The notes beneath the pieces are model-generated. The model was given only the letters and a program-made list of their open reading frames with translations, was not told the origin of the DNA and did no database searches. Positions 29,903 to 41,200 of a stretch of DNA of 64,000 bases are shown here, piece by piece. Positions within the stretch are counted from its first letter, which is position 1. Every line of letters begins with the position of its first letter. Both the position numbers and the translations under genes were made by a program. The stretch comes from Prochlorococcus sp. MIT 0603 (lineage in GTDB: Bacteria > Cyanobacteriota > Cyanobacteriia > PCC-6307 > Cyanobiaceae): assembly GCF_000760215.1 (NCBI RefSeq), contig NZ_JNAW01000002.1:466300-530299 (forward strand), written 5' to 3'.

Positions 29903-30760
29903 ATGAAAATAGTGAATTTTTTCAAATATGAAGGTTTAGGTAATGATTTCATCATAATTGATGCTTTAGAAAATTCAACAAATCTAAAACTATTTTCCAA
30001 TGATCAGAACTTGGTTAGAAGAATTTGTGATAGACGCTTTGGAATTGGAGCAGATGGATTAATTCTTTTATTGCCACCAGATAGAAACGGTATAGCCAAG
30101 ATGGAAATATTTAATTCAGATGGATCAATAGCTGAGATGTGTGGGAATGGTATTAGATGTCTAGTTAACTTTATTCATTCACATACAGAAATTAAAATAG
30201 AACAGAATATCATTATAGAAACTAGAGCTGGTGACATTATATCTAGCCTTAAAATAGATAATATGGTTTCAGTAAATATGGGGATTCCTTTCTTTGAACC
30301 TTCTAGAATACCGACTACAATAAAATCAACCAAAGGTAGTGTACCTCATCAAACAATATCAATAGAAAGCAAAGATATTGATATATATGCAGTTGGAATG
30401 GGTAATCCTCATATGGTTATATTTTTTGATACTTTAGATAATTTACCTTTTAAGAGATTAGGTACTTTATTAGAAAATCATCCAAATTTCCCTCAGAAGA
30501 CTAATGTTCACTTTGCTCAAGTTATTAATCCTACAAAAATTAAAATGAAAACTTGGGAGAGGGGCTGTGGAGCTACCCTGGCATGCGGAACAGGAGCATG
30601 TGGAACTCTTGCTGTTTCTTCTAAATTAGGCTTATCAGAATCAAAAGCTGAGTTAATGCTGCCAGGTGGAAGCCTTTTTATTAATTGGCCTGATAGCACT
30701 AAATCTATCTATATGACAGGGCCAGCATTACAAGTATATGAAGGCAAAATAACTTTATAA
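29903..30760 (+). CDS. dapF: Diaminopimelate epimerase
   Basis: Epimerises LL- to meso-diaminopimelate for peptidoglycan and lysine. Both catalytic cysteines are visible, in MCGNGIRCLV and CGATLACGTGACGTL, giving the two-base mechanism of the family. 285 residues, full length. The cysteine desulfurase-like gene starts 15 nt downstream. Confidence 0.96.
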   Translation: MKIVNFFKYEGLGNDFIIIDALENSTNLKLFSNDQNLVRRICDRRFGIGADGLILLLPPDRNGIAKMEIFNSDGSIAEMCGNGIRCLVNFIHSHTEIKIEQNIIIETRAGDIISSLKIDNMVSVNMGIPFFEPSRIPTTIKSTKGSVPHQTISIESKDIDIYAVGMGNPHMVIFFDTLDNLPFKRLGTLLENHPNFPQKTNVHFAQVINPTKIKMKTWERGCGATLACGTGACGTLAVSSKLGLSESKAELMLPGGSLFINWPDSTKSIYMTGPALQVYEGKITL

Positions 30761-30775
30761 AGGCTATTTTTATTT

Positions 30776-31966
30776 ATGTTTTATTCAGACAATTTAATTT
30801 ATTTAGATGCCTCTGCAACTACACCACCTCATCCTGATGTAATACAAGAAATTTATAATGTTCAGAAAGAACTTTGGGGTAATCCATCTAGCTTGCATTC
30901 TGTTGGTATTAAAGCTTTGGATTTATTAGAGAGGAGTCGTCTTTCAATAGCAAAAAAGTTTAATGTTAAATCTGACCAAGTTATTTTCACCTCAGGAGCA
31001 ACTGAATCAATTCATTTAGCATTAAAAGGCATTGCACCTAATATTAATCCAGGAAGAATTGTTATAAGTTCTGTTGAGCACCCATCAGTAATAGCAGCAG
31101 CAGAATCTCTATCAAAGTATGGATGGATAATTGACTATTGGCCTGTAGATTCCTTTGGGTCAATTGATTTAAGTCTAACTGACAAATTTCTTTCTGCTCC
31201 TACTAAGATGATTTCCCTTATATGGGGTCAGAATGAAGTTGGAACATTGATGCCAATACCTTTAATTGCAAAAGAATGCAAAAAACGAAAGATTTATTTT
31301 CATACAGATGCAACACAAATTATTTCTCAAGGCACCTTTGATTTTAAGAGTCTTGGTGTAAATTCTTTTTCAGCTTCTGCTCATAAGTTTAGAGGACCTA
31401 AAGGTATTGGTTTTCTTATTATAGATAATGAATATTTAGAACAATTAATCCCTATTCAAGGTGGAGGCTTACAGGAAAATGGATATAGATCAGGAACTCC
31501 ATCAGTAGCATTGGCTCATGGTATGGCAATTGCTTTAGAATTAGTTAACGTTCAATCAACAATTTCCAATAATAAGTTGATATTTAATGATACTAATACA
31601 ACTCTGCTTACGAAGAAGCTCTATGAAAGTTTATTAAAAATTGAGCACTTAGACTTTATTGGTGACAAATTAAATAGACTTCCTAATCATATTTCATTTA
31701 TAGTTAAGAGTAAAACAAATCAGCCAATATCAGCTAGAAGACTAGTTAGAGAACTATCAGAAAAAGGTATTTTTGTCAGCTCAGGTAGTGCTTGCTCTTC
31801 AAATTCTATCCCTAAGAATAATGTTTTAAAATCTATGGGAATAGATCCAAAATTATATGGATCAAGCATTAGGATCTCACTAGGTAATTGGATAGAAAAT
31901 CTTGATACAAATTCCTTAAGGCTTACAATTTCATCTACAATCGAGCACATATCTAACCAATCTTAA
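30776..31966 (+). CDS. Cysteine desulfurase, NifS/IscS-like aminotransferase class V
   Basis: PLP enzyme that takes sulfur from cysteine for iron-sulfur clusters or thiolation. The PLP lysine is in SASAHKFRGPKGIG, the His in HTDATQ precedes it, and the persulfide-carrying cysteine sits in SSGSACSSNS, so the active site is complete. 396 residues. Group I (NifS/IscS) rather than SufS type because the loop near the catalytic Cys is long. It starts 15 nt after dapF and ends 2 nt before the DUF1995 gene. Confidence 0.88.
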   Translation: MFYSDNLIYLDASATTPPHPDVIQEIYNVQKELWGNPSSLHSVGIKALDLLERSRLSIAKKFNVKSDQVIFTSGATESIHLALKGIAPNINPGRIVISSVEHPSVIAAAESLSKYGWIIDYWPVDSFGSIDLSLTDKFLSAPTKMISLIWGQNEVGTLMPIPLIAKECKKRKIYFHTDATQIISQGTFDFKSLGVNSFSASAHKFRGPKGIGFLIIDNEYLEQLIPIQGGGLQENGYRSGTPSVALAHGMAIALELVNVQSTISNNKLIFNDTNTTLLTKKLYESLLKIEHLDFIGDKLNRLPNHISFIVKSKTNQPISARRLVRELSEKGIFVSSGSACSSNSIPKNNVLKSMGIDPKLYGSSIRISLGNWIENLDTNSLRLTISSTIEHISNQS

Positions 31967-31968
31967 AT

Positions 31969-32613
31969 ATGAGTAAATACAAGGATAATTTGTTATTACC
32001 TAGGGATCTTAACCAATGCGAGTCTGCTTTGAGCGAATCAATTAAAGCTTCTATAAGATCTAATAAATATTCTAGGATTTCGGTAAATCTAAGCTTTCAA
32101 GGATTACGATTGACACCATTAGTAGTAAGATTATATTATAATTTACTTAAGGAAGACATTAACATCATTTTAGCCTTCTCTGATATAGGAAGTTCTGCAT
32201 TGGCTAAAAGAGATTATCCGGAATTGATAAATTCTATATTTACATTTAAAGAGTTATTGCTTCCTATCAATACTAATATGACAAATAAAATTATTATAGC
32301 AGTATCACCACAACCGTTTGAATATGAGCAATTTGAATCGTTATGTACTGATACTAAGTTGACTATTATAATGCTAAATGGACGCTTGGAGGAGACAGCA
32401 ATTGGCGTAGGATATGTTGGCCGAGAAAGAAGGATTGGATTTATTAGATCATGGCATATAGCATTTTGGATAGAACCATTTAGACTTGGGGCTATTTACA
32501 AACAATATAATAGCGAATGGAATGTCTTTAAATATACTAAACTAGGCTATATCTTTTGTGAATCCTTTTCACAAAAGCCAGATAATGATTTGATTACCAA
32601 CTGTTTGACTTAA
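31969..32613 (+). CDS. DUF1995 family protein
   Basis: Soluble 214-residue protein resembling DUF1995, a cyanobacterial and plant family that includes Arabidopsis LPA3, a factor for photosystem II accumulation. Visible features are LQGLRLTPLVVRLYYNLL and the C-terminal region IGFIRSWHIAFWIEPFRLGAIYKQYNSEW, rich in aromatic residues. The gene follows the desulfurase after 2 nt and precedes dacB after 9 nt. Role in photosystem biogenesis is only suggested by the family. Confidence 0.7.
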   Translation: MSKYKDNLLLPRDLNQCESALSESIKASIRSNKYSRISVNLSFQGLRLTPLVVRLYYNLLKEDINIILAFSDIGSSALAKRDYPELINSIFTFKELLLPINTNMTNKIIIAVSPQPFEYEQFESLCTDTKLTIIMLNGRLEETAIGVGYVGRERRIGFIRSWHIAFWIEPFRLGAIYKQYNSEWNVFKYTKLGYIFCESFSQKPDNDLITNCLT

Positions 32614-32622
32614 CTGAGTAAT

Positions 32623-33894
32623 ATGATTATCAAAGGAAAATATAAATTACTTATAAGTGCTATTTTTGCTTTAATTTTCTCAAGCTACTTACTACCTAAC
32701 CTACGTCCAGCTTTTCATAAACTTAGTACTTCTTATGGTTTTATTAGAAATAGACTTGTAAAAAAAGAATTTAAGATGAATATATGCCTCAATCTAACTA
32801 ATAAAATTACTAAGATTATTGATTTAAATTACTTAACTACAAGCATTACCATATTAGATCCAGACGACTCTATAATTGTTGATATCAATGGCAATGAATT
32901 ACGTATACCTGCTTCTAATCAAAAGATTTTTACCACAGCATTCTCATTAGCAAAACTTGGACCAAGGCACTCATTAACTACAACTTTATACAAGAATAGA
33001 GATGGGTTTTATGAACTAATAGGAAGTGGAGACCCAGATTTAAACTTAAATGATATAACTACCATCACATCTAAAATTTCTGAAAATCCATTCTTTTCAC
33101 ATACAAGGCCTTATTTGGTTATTTATGAGGAACCAGAAAAATCATGGTGGCCAGAAAGTTGGTCTTTAACAGATAGGCAGGAAGATTATGGAGCTCCTAT
33201 CTCACGTTTAGCTATATCAAGCAATGCAACTGATTATGCCATAAATGATCCTTTGACAAAATTTGTTAGTTCTACAAATAGTTTACTTGTAGATAACAAT
33301 ATTTTTATTGATATAATTACTAAGGATTATATTAAATTTAATAATAATAATAATAATAATAGAAAAATTCTATACACAAAAAATTCCGCACCACTTTATA
33401 TGTTGCTAAATTTGGCTAATTCAGAGAGCCATAATTTCACAAGCGAGGTTTTACTTAGGAATACATCTAATTCATGGTATCCTTCAATATCATCCGATAG
33501 ATTATATAATTGGTTAATTAATATTGGAGTTGATAAAGACCATGTAAATATCTTTGATGGTAGTGGTCTATCTCGTCGAAACAGAGCAACAACTAGATCA
33601 ATAACTTATGTTCTTTCTTATATGCAGAAACATAAATATAGTAATTACTTTATTTCATCTATGTCTCTACTTGGTTATAGAGGTACCCTTAAGGATTATT
33701 ATAAAACATCACTTATAAATTCCAAGTTCCTAGGAAAGTCAGGAACTCTAAATGGAGTCAGGTCTTTATCTGGTTACCTTTATACACCTAATGGTATACG
33801 AATAGTTAGCATAATTCAGAATGATCAAAATTATAATGAGTCACTTTTTTCTGATATTCTTTCTGAGGTTTATAAGGAGCAAAATTGTTTATAG
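32623..33894 (+). CDS. dacB: D-alanyl-D-alanine carboxypeptidase/endopeptidase, PBP4 type (S13)
   Basis: Periplasmic serine peptidase that trims or cuts peptidoglycan cross-links. An N-terminal hydrophobic segment (residues 7-25) is a signal or anchor. The SxxK motif is [14 protein letters not shown], the SxN region [14 protein letters not shown], with [10 protein letters not shown] and [14 protein letters not shown], so the site looks active. At 423 residues it is on the short side for PBP4. A run of seven AAT (Asn) codons lies at 33340-33360 in the insert domain. Its end overlaps convergent coaD by 6 nt. Confidence 0.9.
   Translation: MIIKGKYKLLISAIFALIFSSYLLPNLRPAFHKLSTSYGFIRNRLVKKEFKMNICLNLTNKITKIIDLNYLTTSITILDPDDSIIVDINGNELRIPASNQKIFTTAFSLAKLGPRHSLTTTLYKNRDGFYELIGSGDPDLNLNDITTITSKISENPFFSHTRPYLVIYEEPEKSWWPESWSLTDRQEDYGAPISRLAISSNATDYAINDPLTKFVSSTNSLLVDNNIFIDIITKDYIKFNNNNNNNRKILYTKNSAPLYMLLNLANSESHNFTSEVLLRNTSNSWYPSISSDRLYNWLINIGVDKDHVNIFDGSGLSRRNRATTRSITYVLSYMQKHKYSNYFISSMSLLGYRGTLKDYYKTSLINSKFLGKSGTLNGVRSLSGYLYTPNGIRIVSIIQNDQNYNESLFSDILSEVYKEQNCL
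33340..33360 (+). repeat. (AAT)7 trinucleotide repeat inside dacB
   Basis: Seven consecutive AAT codons code for Asn-7 in a variable loop of the carboxypeptidase. The run keeps the reading frame, so length changes by slippage would only alter the number of Asn residues. Confidence 0.85.
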
Positions 33895-34377
33895 GCTTTT
33901 TTTGTTTTTCACTATATTATATAAATCTTTTGCAATTATTTCTGGAACCATATGATCAACCCTTCCTCCAAATAAGGCTACTTCTTTAACAACAGAGCTA
34001 CTTAAAAAACTGTGATGTGCTTCAGTAGCAAGAAATATTGTTTCAATTGATCTATCTAAGGATCTATTAGTATGTGATATCTGTAATTCATATTCAAAAT
34101 CACTCATTGCTCTTAGGCCTCTAAGAATTAAATCAACATTATTTTTTCTAGCACAATCAACAGTTAATCCTTTGTAAGCAATTACTTCTATAGACTTGAG
34201 CTCTTTTGTTGCATGTTTAATGTGTTCTATGCGCCTATTAATAGTGAAAGTCGATTGTTTATTAGGATTCTCAAGAACAGCGATAATTACTTTGTCGCAA
34301 AGCTGGGATGCTCTATGGACAAGGTCAAGATGTCCAAATGTTAGAGGATCGAAACTACCAGGATAGAGAATTTGCAT
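33889..34377 (-). CDS. coaD: Phosphopantetheine adenylyltransferase
   Basis: Makes dephospho-CoA from 4'-phosphopantetheine and ATP. The nucleotidyltransferase motif is [16 protein letters not shown] (TxGH-like FGHLD), and [16 protein letters not shown] and [13 protein letters not shown] are typical CoaD blocks. Full length at 162 residues. Divergent from the flavin-reductase-like gene, convergent with dacB. Confidence 0.96.
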   Translation of the reverse strand: MQILYPGSFDPLTFGHLDLVHRASQLCDKVIIAVLENPNKQSTFTINRRIEHIKHATKELKSIEVIAYKGLTVDCARKNNVDLILRGLRAMSDFEYELQISHTNRSLDRSIETIFLATEAHHSFLSSSVVKEVALFGGRVDHMVPEIIAKDLYNIVKNKKSL

Positions 34378-34443
34378 GAATTAAATCCTATGTTGATCTT
34401 ATTTTGATTAAGTGATTACATTTAAGAGAGCGAATCATTGTTT

Positions 34444-34926
34444 ATGCCACTCGATTTAGATGCAAAGAAGGTTCTCCTTAGAAAGATACCTCACGGACTC
34501 TTCATTTGTACTGTCCGTGAAGGGGACGAAATTAATGGTTTTACAGCTAGCTGGGTAACGCAAGGCTCCTTTACACCGCCTCTTGTCGTAATGGCAGTTC
34601 GATCTGAAGGCTCAAGTCATGGAATTATTAAAAGGACAAATAATTTCTGTCTTAATTTCCTTCGATCAGATCAAAAAGACCTTGCAGCTGTGTTTTTTAA
34701 ACCTCAGCAAGGCTTAGGGGGGCGGTTTGAGTCAACTTCCTATACGTTAGGGGAAGTAGGTCTACCTATACTTACTGATGCTATAGGAGGCGTGGAATGT
34801 AAGGTCATAGGTGCTATTGAACATGGTGACCATACAGTTTTTGCAGGAGAAGTAATATCTGCTGTACTGCACAAGGATTCAGACTCTCTAAATTTAGCTT
34901 CTACTGGATGGACCTACGGGGGGTGA
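34444..34926 (+). CDS. Flavin reductase-like domain protein
   Basis: FMN-binding split-barrel protein of 160 residues with [35 protein letters not shown], the usual flavin reductase-like start, and [17 protein letters not shown]. Family members reduce free flavin or act as FMN oxidoreductases; the partner here is unknown. I give the ATG at 34444; a TTG at 34438 lies 7 nt from a GAGAG and could be the real start (two residues longer). uvrC starts 7 nt downstream. Confidence 0.85.
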   Translation: MPLDLDAKKVLLRKIPHGLFICTVREGDEINGFTASWVTQGSFTPPLVVMAVRSEGSSHGIIKRTNNFCLNFLRSDQKDLAAVFFKPQQGLGGRFESTSYTLGEVGLPILTDAIGGVECKVIGAIEHGDHTVFAGEVISAVLHKDSDSLNLASTGWTYGG

Positions 34927-34933
34927 AAATACT

Positions 34934-36856
34934 TTGACATCTAAATTAGATAATTTATCACTTATAAATAATCAAGTAAGACTAAAAAGAATATTAGGAA
35001 GTATTCCTTCTTTGCCAGGATGCTATTTAATGAAGGATAATAATGACAGGTTTTTATATATTGGAAAGTCTAAGAATTTAAGAGCTAGGGTTAGATCATA
35101 TTTTAAAGATAATAACTCACTCTCAGCAAGAATTTCTTTAATGGTAAGGCAAGTCTATGACATCGAATTTATAGTTACTGATACAGAGACCGAATCTCTT
35201 ACTTTAGAATCTAATCTAATTAAGCAGAACCAGCCATATTTCAATATATTGTTAAAGGATGATAAAAAATATCCATACTTATGCATTACTTGGAGCGAAT
35301 TATATCCTAGGATATTTATCACTAGAAGAAGAAGAAATAGAAATATAAAAGACAAGTATTTTGGACCTTATGTAGATGTTAACAACTTGCGAAATATGTT
35401 ATATATAGTCAAGAAGATCTTACCAGTAAGACAGAGATTAAGACCTTTATATAAAGATAAAACTTGTCTCAACTATTCTATAGGCATATGCCCTGGAGTC
35501 TGTCAGGAATTGATAACTTCCGAGGACTATCGGAAAACAATTAAAAAAGTAGAAATGATTTTTCAAGGTAGAACTAAAGAGCTTAAAGATATACTTTTAG
35601 AGAAAATGTATAAACACTCTGAGTTGTTAGAATACGAGAAATCCCTATTTATTAAAAAACAGATAGAAGCTATAAACAAAATAACTGAGTCTCAGAAAAT
35701 GATTGATCCAGATTCATTAGTTAATAGGGATGTAATAGCACTATATGGCAATGATTCAATTAATTGCATTCAGTTATTTCAAATTAGATCAGGTAAGATT
35801 ATAGGGAGAATTGCATATACCTTAGATTCTCATAATTATACACCTGATGTTATTATAGAAAATGTAATAATAGAACATTATTCTCAGTTATCTTCAATAG
35901 AAGTACCTTCTGAGATTATTATAGAATATCAAGTTAAAGAACCCGAAGTTATAGAACAATGGTTAACTGAAATAAGAAAAAGACAAGTTAAATTATTTTG
36001 TCCTATTAGAAGCTCTAAGAAGAAATTAGTTGAATTAGTAAAAAAGAATGCACAGCTTGAGCTAAATAAAATATGCCAAGGCAAAGAGAAAACCATCTCT
36101 TCCTTAGAAAATTTGGCAGAATTATTGGATCTTCCTTTCCCTCCTAAAAGGATTGAGGGTTATGATATAAGTCATCTACAAGGAAGTAATGCTGTTGGAT
36201 CTCAAGTTGTTTTTATAGATGGAATACCAGCTAAACATCATTATAGAAAATATACCATTAAAGATACAGAAATAAAGATAGGTCATAGTGATGACTATAA
36301 AGCAATTTATGAAGTAATAACAAGACGTTTTAGAAAATGGTCCTTATACAAATCTCAAGGTATAGATATTAATTTACTTCGAGATAAGAAGTCATCTGTT
36401 TTTAATCCCTTGATTGCTCAGGATTTCCCTGATCTTATTATGATAGATGGAGGGAAAGGGCAGCTTAATTCAGCCTTAAAAGCTTTAAGAGAATTACAAT
36501 TAGATTCTGATATAAACATTTGTTCTTTAGCTAAAAAAAATGAAGAAGTTTTTCTACCAGGTATTAATCATTCTCTAGATTGTGATCAGGAAGATACTGG
36601 TTTATACTTGTTGAGAAGGCTAAGAGACGAAGCTCATAGGTTTGCACTGGCTTTTCACAGAAATAAAAGATCTAACGATTTAAAAAGGTCTGATCTAAGT
36701 GATATAGAAGGAATTGGTCCGAAAAGAATCAAAACTCTTTTATCTCATTTTAATTCAGTTCAGGCAATACGAATGGCTAGAAAAGAGCAGATAGCATTGG
36801 TACCAGGTGTAGGAAAAGAATTGGCATATAATATATGGAGATATTTCAATAAGTAA
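34934..36856 (+). CDS. uvrC: Excinuclease ABC subunit C
   Basis: Dual-incision nuclease of nucleotide excision repair. The N-terminal GIY-YIG domain reads [25 protein letters not shown], a UvrB-binding helix pair lies near 205-240, the C-terminal RNase H-like domain begins at [18 protein letters not shown] with [12 protein letters not shown], and a final helix-hairpin-helix pair ([16 protein letters not shown]) ends the protein. The 640-residue reading frame begins with TTG at 34934, supported by the G-rich GGGGGGTG about 7 nt upstream. Confidence 0.96.
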   Translation: MTSKLDNLSLINNQVRLKRILGSIPSLPGCYLMKDNNDRFLYIGKSKNLRARVRSYFKDNNSLSARISLMVRQVYDIEFIVTDTETESLTLESNLIKQNQPYFNILLKDDKKYPYLCITWSELYPRIFITRRRRNRNIKDKYFGPYVDVNNLRNMLYIVKKILPVRQRLRPLYKDKTCLNYSIGICPGVCQELITSEDYRKTIKKVEMIFQGRTKELKDILLEKMYKHSELLEYEKSLFIKKQIEAINKITESQKMIDPDSLVNRDVIALYGNDSINCIQLFQIRSGKIIGRIAYTLDSHNYTPDVIIENVIIEHYSQLSSIEVPSEIIIEYQVKEPEVIEQWLTEIRKRQVKLFCPIRSSKKKLVELVKKNAQLELNKICQGKEKTISSLENLAELLDLPFPPKRIEGYDISHLQGSNAVGSQVVFIDGIPAKHHYRKYTIKDTEIKIGHSDDYKAIYEVITRRFRKWSLYKSQGIDINLLRDKKSSVFNPLIAQDFPDLIMIDGGKGQLNSALKALRELQLDSDINICSLAKKNEEVFLPGINHSLDCDQEDTGLYLLRRLRDEAHRFALAFHRNKRSNDLKRSDLSDIEGIGPKRIKTLLSHFNSVQAIRMARKEQIALVPGVGKELAYNIWRYFNK

Positions 36857-36973
36857 CTAAGTATATTTACAATAATTATTCAAATATATGCACAAAGACC
36901 ATGTCGTAAATATATAATATACTTATAAAGACAATTCTCTTTGCTTTGCTAAATTAAAGCATATTAATATTAT

Positions 36974-37534
36974 ATGAATTTACCACCAGAGGCATATTTA
37001 TGGTTTAAGTCACTCCACATCATAGGTGTGGTTGTCTGGTTTGCAGGACTCTTTTATCTTGTAAGGCTTTTTATTTATCATGTAGAAACTAATGAATATG
37101 ATAATAAGATAAAGGATGCCTTTGATAATCAATATTCTTTAATGGAAAGACGGTTGGCAAATATTATTACTACACCAGGTATGGTATTGACAATATCAAT
37201 GGCGATAGGTTTATTAGTATTACAGCCTTCATTCTTATATGAAAGGTGGTTGCAAATCAAGTTGATATTTGTCTCCTTTTTACTTATTTATCATATTTAT
37301 TGTTACAGAATTATGAATTCTTTATCTAATAATCAGTGTAAAATGACTGGAAGACAATTAAGAATATTAAATGAATTGCCTACTATATTTTTAGTTATCG
37401 TCGTTTTACTTGTAGTCTTTAAAAATAGCTTTCCCACCAATGCTGCAACTTGGTTTGTATTTAGCCTTGTCTTATTTATGGCTGTATCTATACAACTATA
37501 TGCCAGATACCGTAGATTAAGAAGCCAAGAATAA
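36974..37534 (+). CDS. hemJ: Protoporphyrinogen IX oxidase HemJ
   Basis: Membrane enzyme oxidising protoporphyrinogen IX to protoporphyrin IX before the haem/chlorophyll branch. The 186-residue protein has about four to five membrane spans; the first contains WFKSLHIIGVVVWFAGLFYLVRLFIYH with the conserved histidines, and ERRLANIITTPGMVL and NELPTIFLVIVVLLVVFK are family landmarks. HemJ replaces HemG/HemY in most cyanobacteria. 117 nt separate it from uvrC; the PHP gene follows after 9 nt. Confidence 0.92.
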   Translation: MNLPPEAYLWFKSLHIIGVVVWFAGLFYLVRLFIYHVETNEYDNKIKDAFDNQYSLMERRLANIITTPGMVLTISMAIGLLVLQPSFLYERWLQIKLIFVSFLLIYHIYCYRIMNSLSNNQCKMTGRQLRILNELPTIFLVIVVLLVVFKNSFPTNAATWFVFSLVLFMAVSIQLYARYRRLRSQE

Positions 37535-37543
37535 AACAAATTA

Positions 37544-38197
37544 ATGATAAAAGAAAATATTTTAATTAAAGATGTACTTTCTAAAGTAGATATAGATAGT
37601 TGCCCTGAAAAAATAAATCTACATACTCACACTTTATGTAGTGATGGTAGTCTTAACCCAATTGATTTATTAAAACAGGCTAATCAATTAGGCCTAGAAC
37701 ACTTAGCTATTACAGATCACCACACATTACATGCTCACCACATAATAAATACTTGGTTGCACGATGCTCATATCGAATCTATTTCGACAAGACTTTGGAC
37801 TGGAATAGAGATAAGTGCACTTCTGAATGGATGCCTAGTTCACATAATTGGATTGGATATTGATATTAATTCGAAATTTATTGAACCATATACTAAAGGA
37901 GAGGCAGTAACTGGTTCAGATCTTTTAGCCGTTAATGTTATTAAAGCCATCAAAAAATCAAATGGAATAAGCATTTTGGCTCATCCTGCTAGATATAGAA
38001 AAGATTATAAATTAATGATAGAGCAAGCTAATCTTTTAAATATAGATGCCATTGAGGTTTGGTATGATTATGATTTTCTACCAATATGGATGCCTTCAGT
38101 ACATATTTGTAAATTAATCAATAAGATTGTAGACTCCACAAGATTATTAAAGTCTTGTGGAACTGATAGTCATGGCTATTCCTTGTTGGGAAGATAA
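37544..38197 (+). CDS. PHP domain phosphoesterase
   Basis: Metal-dependent phosphoesterase of the PHP superfamily (217 residues). Motifs I-IV are visible: LHTHTLCSDGSLNP, ITDHHTLHAHH, ILAHPARY and CGTDSHG, so the metal site is complete. Single-domain relatives cleave 3',5'-nucleoside bisphosphates or short oligonucleotides; the substrate here is not known. It ends 14 nt before the convergent cobN. Confidence 0.88.
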   Translation: MIKENILIKDVLSKVDIDSCPEKINLHTHTLCSDGSLNPIDLLKQANQLGLEHLAITDHHTLHAHHIINTWLHDAHIESISTRLWTGIEISALLNGCLVHIIGLDIDINSKFIEPYTKGEAVTGSDLLAVNVIKAIKKSNGISILAHPARYRKDYKLMIEQANLLNIDAIEVWYDYDFLPIWMPSVHICKLINKIVDSTRLLKSCGTDSHGYSLLGR

Positions 38198-38211
38198 ACT
38201 ATTTAGTACTC

Positions 38212-41200
38212 TTATAAATAATTATTTTGTTCAATATCTTTCTCTGATTCTATAATAAGAGACTTTATTTTTTCAATCTCATGCTCCTTTGCAGCCCACA
38301 TATTTCTGTTATAAGCCTCAAGCAATCTTTCGGACATATCTCTTAGAACCCACGGATTTTCTCTTAGCAAGAAACCAGATGTCGATTTGTCACATAACCA
38401 AGTGCTCAACAGAGCTGAATAACACCAATCATCAACTGCTTCTGTGGTTGCATCATATGCAAATAAGTAATCCAGGCTAGCTGACATCTCAAAAGCTCCT
38501 TTATATCCATGTTCTTTCATTGCTTCTATCCATTTAGGGTTTAATAACCTACTTCTCATTACCTTGTCTATTTCTCTACTGAGTTTGTGAACTCTAGGCC
38601 TGCTAAATCTTGAATTGTCTCCAAAATATATTTTAGGTGCTGATCCTGAAAGTTCTTTGACTGCAGTGGATAGACCACCATGAAATTGATAATAATCATC
38701 TGAATCTAGTAAATCATGCTCTCTATTATCCTGACTGTGTAAGACAACCTGTACCGTTTTCAAAATATTCTCTAAGTTAGATCTCTCTTTTGCAGGCTCT
38801 TTGCTGTCTTTATAATGCCATTGACTGGCTTCTAAGTAACAATTAGCCAAGTCTTTTTTGTCTTCCCATGTCCCAAGATTTATTAGTTCTTGAAGTCCAG
38901 TGCCATAAGATTCAGGAGCTGAACCGAATACTCTGGAAAGAGATTCGCCTTTTTTCTTTAGCGAAGCATAAGGGTTTAATTCATCTTCCTCTTCTAGATT
39001 TGCAATAAGAGAGTATGCTTTGTTGACTAATTCGACCAGGTGGGGGAATGCATCTCTAAATAATCCTGATATTCTAAGTGTTACATCTACACGTGGTCTG
39101 CAAAGTATATTTGATGGAATAATTTCTAATCCAATTATTTTGTGAGTCGTATAATCCCATAAAGGCTTTACTCCTATTAGAGCTAATAATTGGCAGATAT
39201 CTTCCCCACCGTTCCTCATGGTAGATGTTGCCCATACAGACAACGCCAAACTTTTAAGATTTGTCCCATTGTCTAATAAATAGAGTTCTAATATTTGTTC
39301 TGCACTTCTTCTGCCTAAATCCCATGCTGCTTCTGTTGGCACACACCTTAAATCTATACTATAAAAATTCTTTCCAGTAGGCAATACCTCTATTTTGCCC
39401 CGAGTAGGTGAGCCAGATGCACCACTTGATATTCTTCTACCTTTAAATGATTGTAATAATGAATTCGTTTCTCTAGATGACGATTCTACTGTCCTAGGAA
39501 TAATTATTTTCCTTAATTTATTGATGGTATCATTCTTGTTTGGGATTCTTATAAAGTGTACTAAACTGTCTATTATCTTTATCTCACTTTCTTTATGTAA
39601 ATAATCCCTTAAATGATAGCTAACTATATATTGAGCTTGATTGTTTAGCCAGCTTATTAGATCACCTTTTATGTTAAATGATATATCTACTAAACCTTTC
39701 ATTATAGTTATATCATTTAGTGATAGTTCTTCCGATTCTGTATCTGACCATGGGTCAATATCTAAATCAAGATACTTTGCTAGTGATTGCGTCAAACCTT
39801 TATTATTTAATGTCGGAACTAGTGCAATAGATAGTATTAGCTCTTCTAGCTTTTCGATTGAAGGCAACTTACCAAAAATATGAAGCCCACATCTTATTTG
39901 TGTTTCTTTCAATTCACATAGGTAAGCATCAATTAAATTGTATGAGGAATCAATTTCAGTATTCCTATTCCTAAATTCCTCGTTGGTTATAAAATTAATT
40001 AGATTATTCTCAGATATTAATTTGTCTATTTTATTTTTAAGTATTGAAGACCTATGAGAGTCTAAAAGAAGAGATTCATTATATTCATCGAGTAAACTCT
40101 CAAGTTGTGATAACTCTTTCGTTAAACCTGCTCTCCCTAATGGTGGTGTTAAATGATCTATTATTACTGCATGAGTCCTTCTCTTTGCCTGAGATCCCTC
40201 ACCTGGATCATTTACTATAAAAGGGTATAAATATGGCAAAGGTGGAATGATAGTTTGCGGGAAGCAACTATTACTTAAGCCAACACTTTTCCCTGGCAAC
40301 CATTCTGCTGTACCATGTTTTCCCAGATGCATTATTACATTTGAATTGAATATTTTATGTATCCAAAAATATTGTGCCAGATATCTATGTGTTGGTGGGA
40401 GAGTTTGTGAATGTATATCTGATATATTATCTTCTGTATAACCTCTTGATGGTTGTATAAGAATAGCAATATTCCCTAATCTTATACCATGTATAGCAAA
40501 ACCTTCTTGTTCTATATCATAGGCATCTTTTGGCTTGCCCCAAAATGACTCTACTTTATTCCTAGCCTCTTTATTAATACTATTCCAATAAAAGTTATAT
40601 TGTTCTAAAGATAAATAATCTAAAGGAGGATTGTTTTTTGTTTCCTCAGAATTGGTCCTACCTTTAAGTATTAACTGCATTATTTCTTTACTGTATACTG
40701 GTATTCCAGTTTTACCAATATCATAACCACTATTGCTTAAATCTTTTAATATAGATAAAAGACTTGCTGGTGTATCCAGTCCAACTCCATTTGCTATCCG
40801 TCCATCCTTAATTGGATAGTTAGATAATATTATGCTAGCTTTTACATCCTCTGGTTTTAAATTCTGAAGTATTATCCATGATTCAACTAAATTAATAATC
40901 CATTTTATATTTGTTTTATCAGATTTAAATTTATATATTGATGTGCTAATGTTTTTGTCACTTTTATAGTGTGATTTAAAAGCAGCTATTTTAGTTGTTA
41001 TTCTGCCATCCAATTCTGGTAGAACTACTTGTAATGATAAGTCTATTGGGTCAAGTCCTCTTGTGGACTTTGTCCAAGATTCTTTTGACCTGTTTGATAA
41101 TAATAGCTGAAATACTGGTATTCCTAAAATATCCCATATGAGCCCATCTCCTTTATTTGACTCATTCTTTAATGAAGAAAATGAAGTTGTTGTTAGAATA

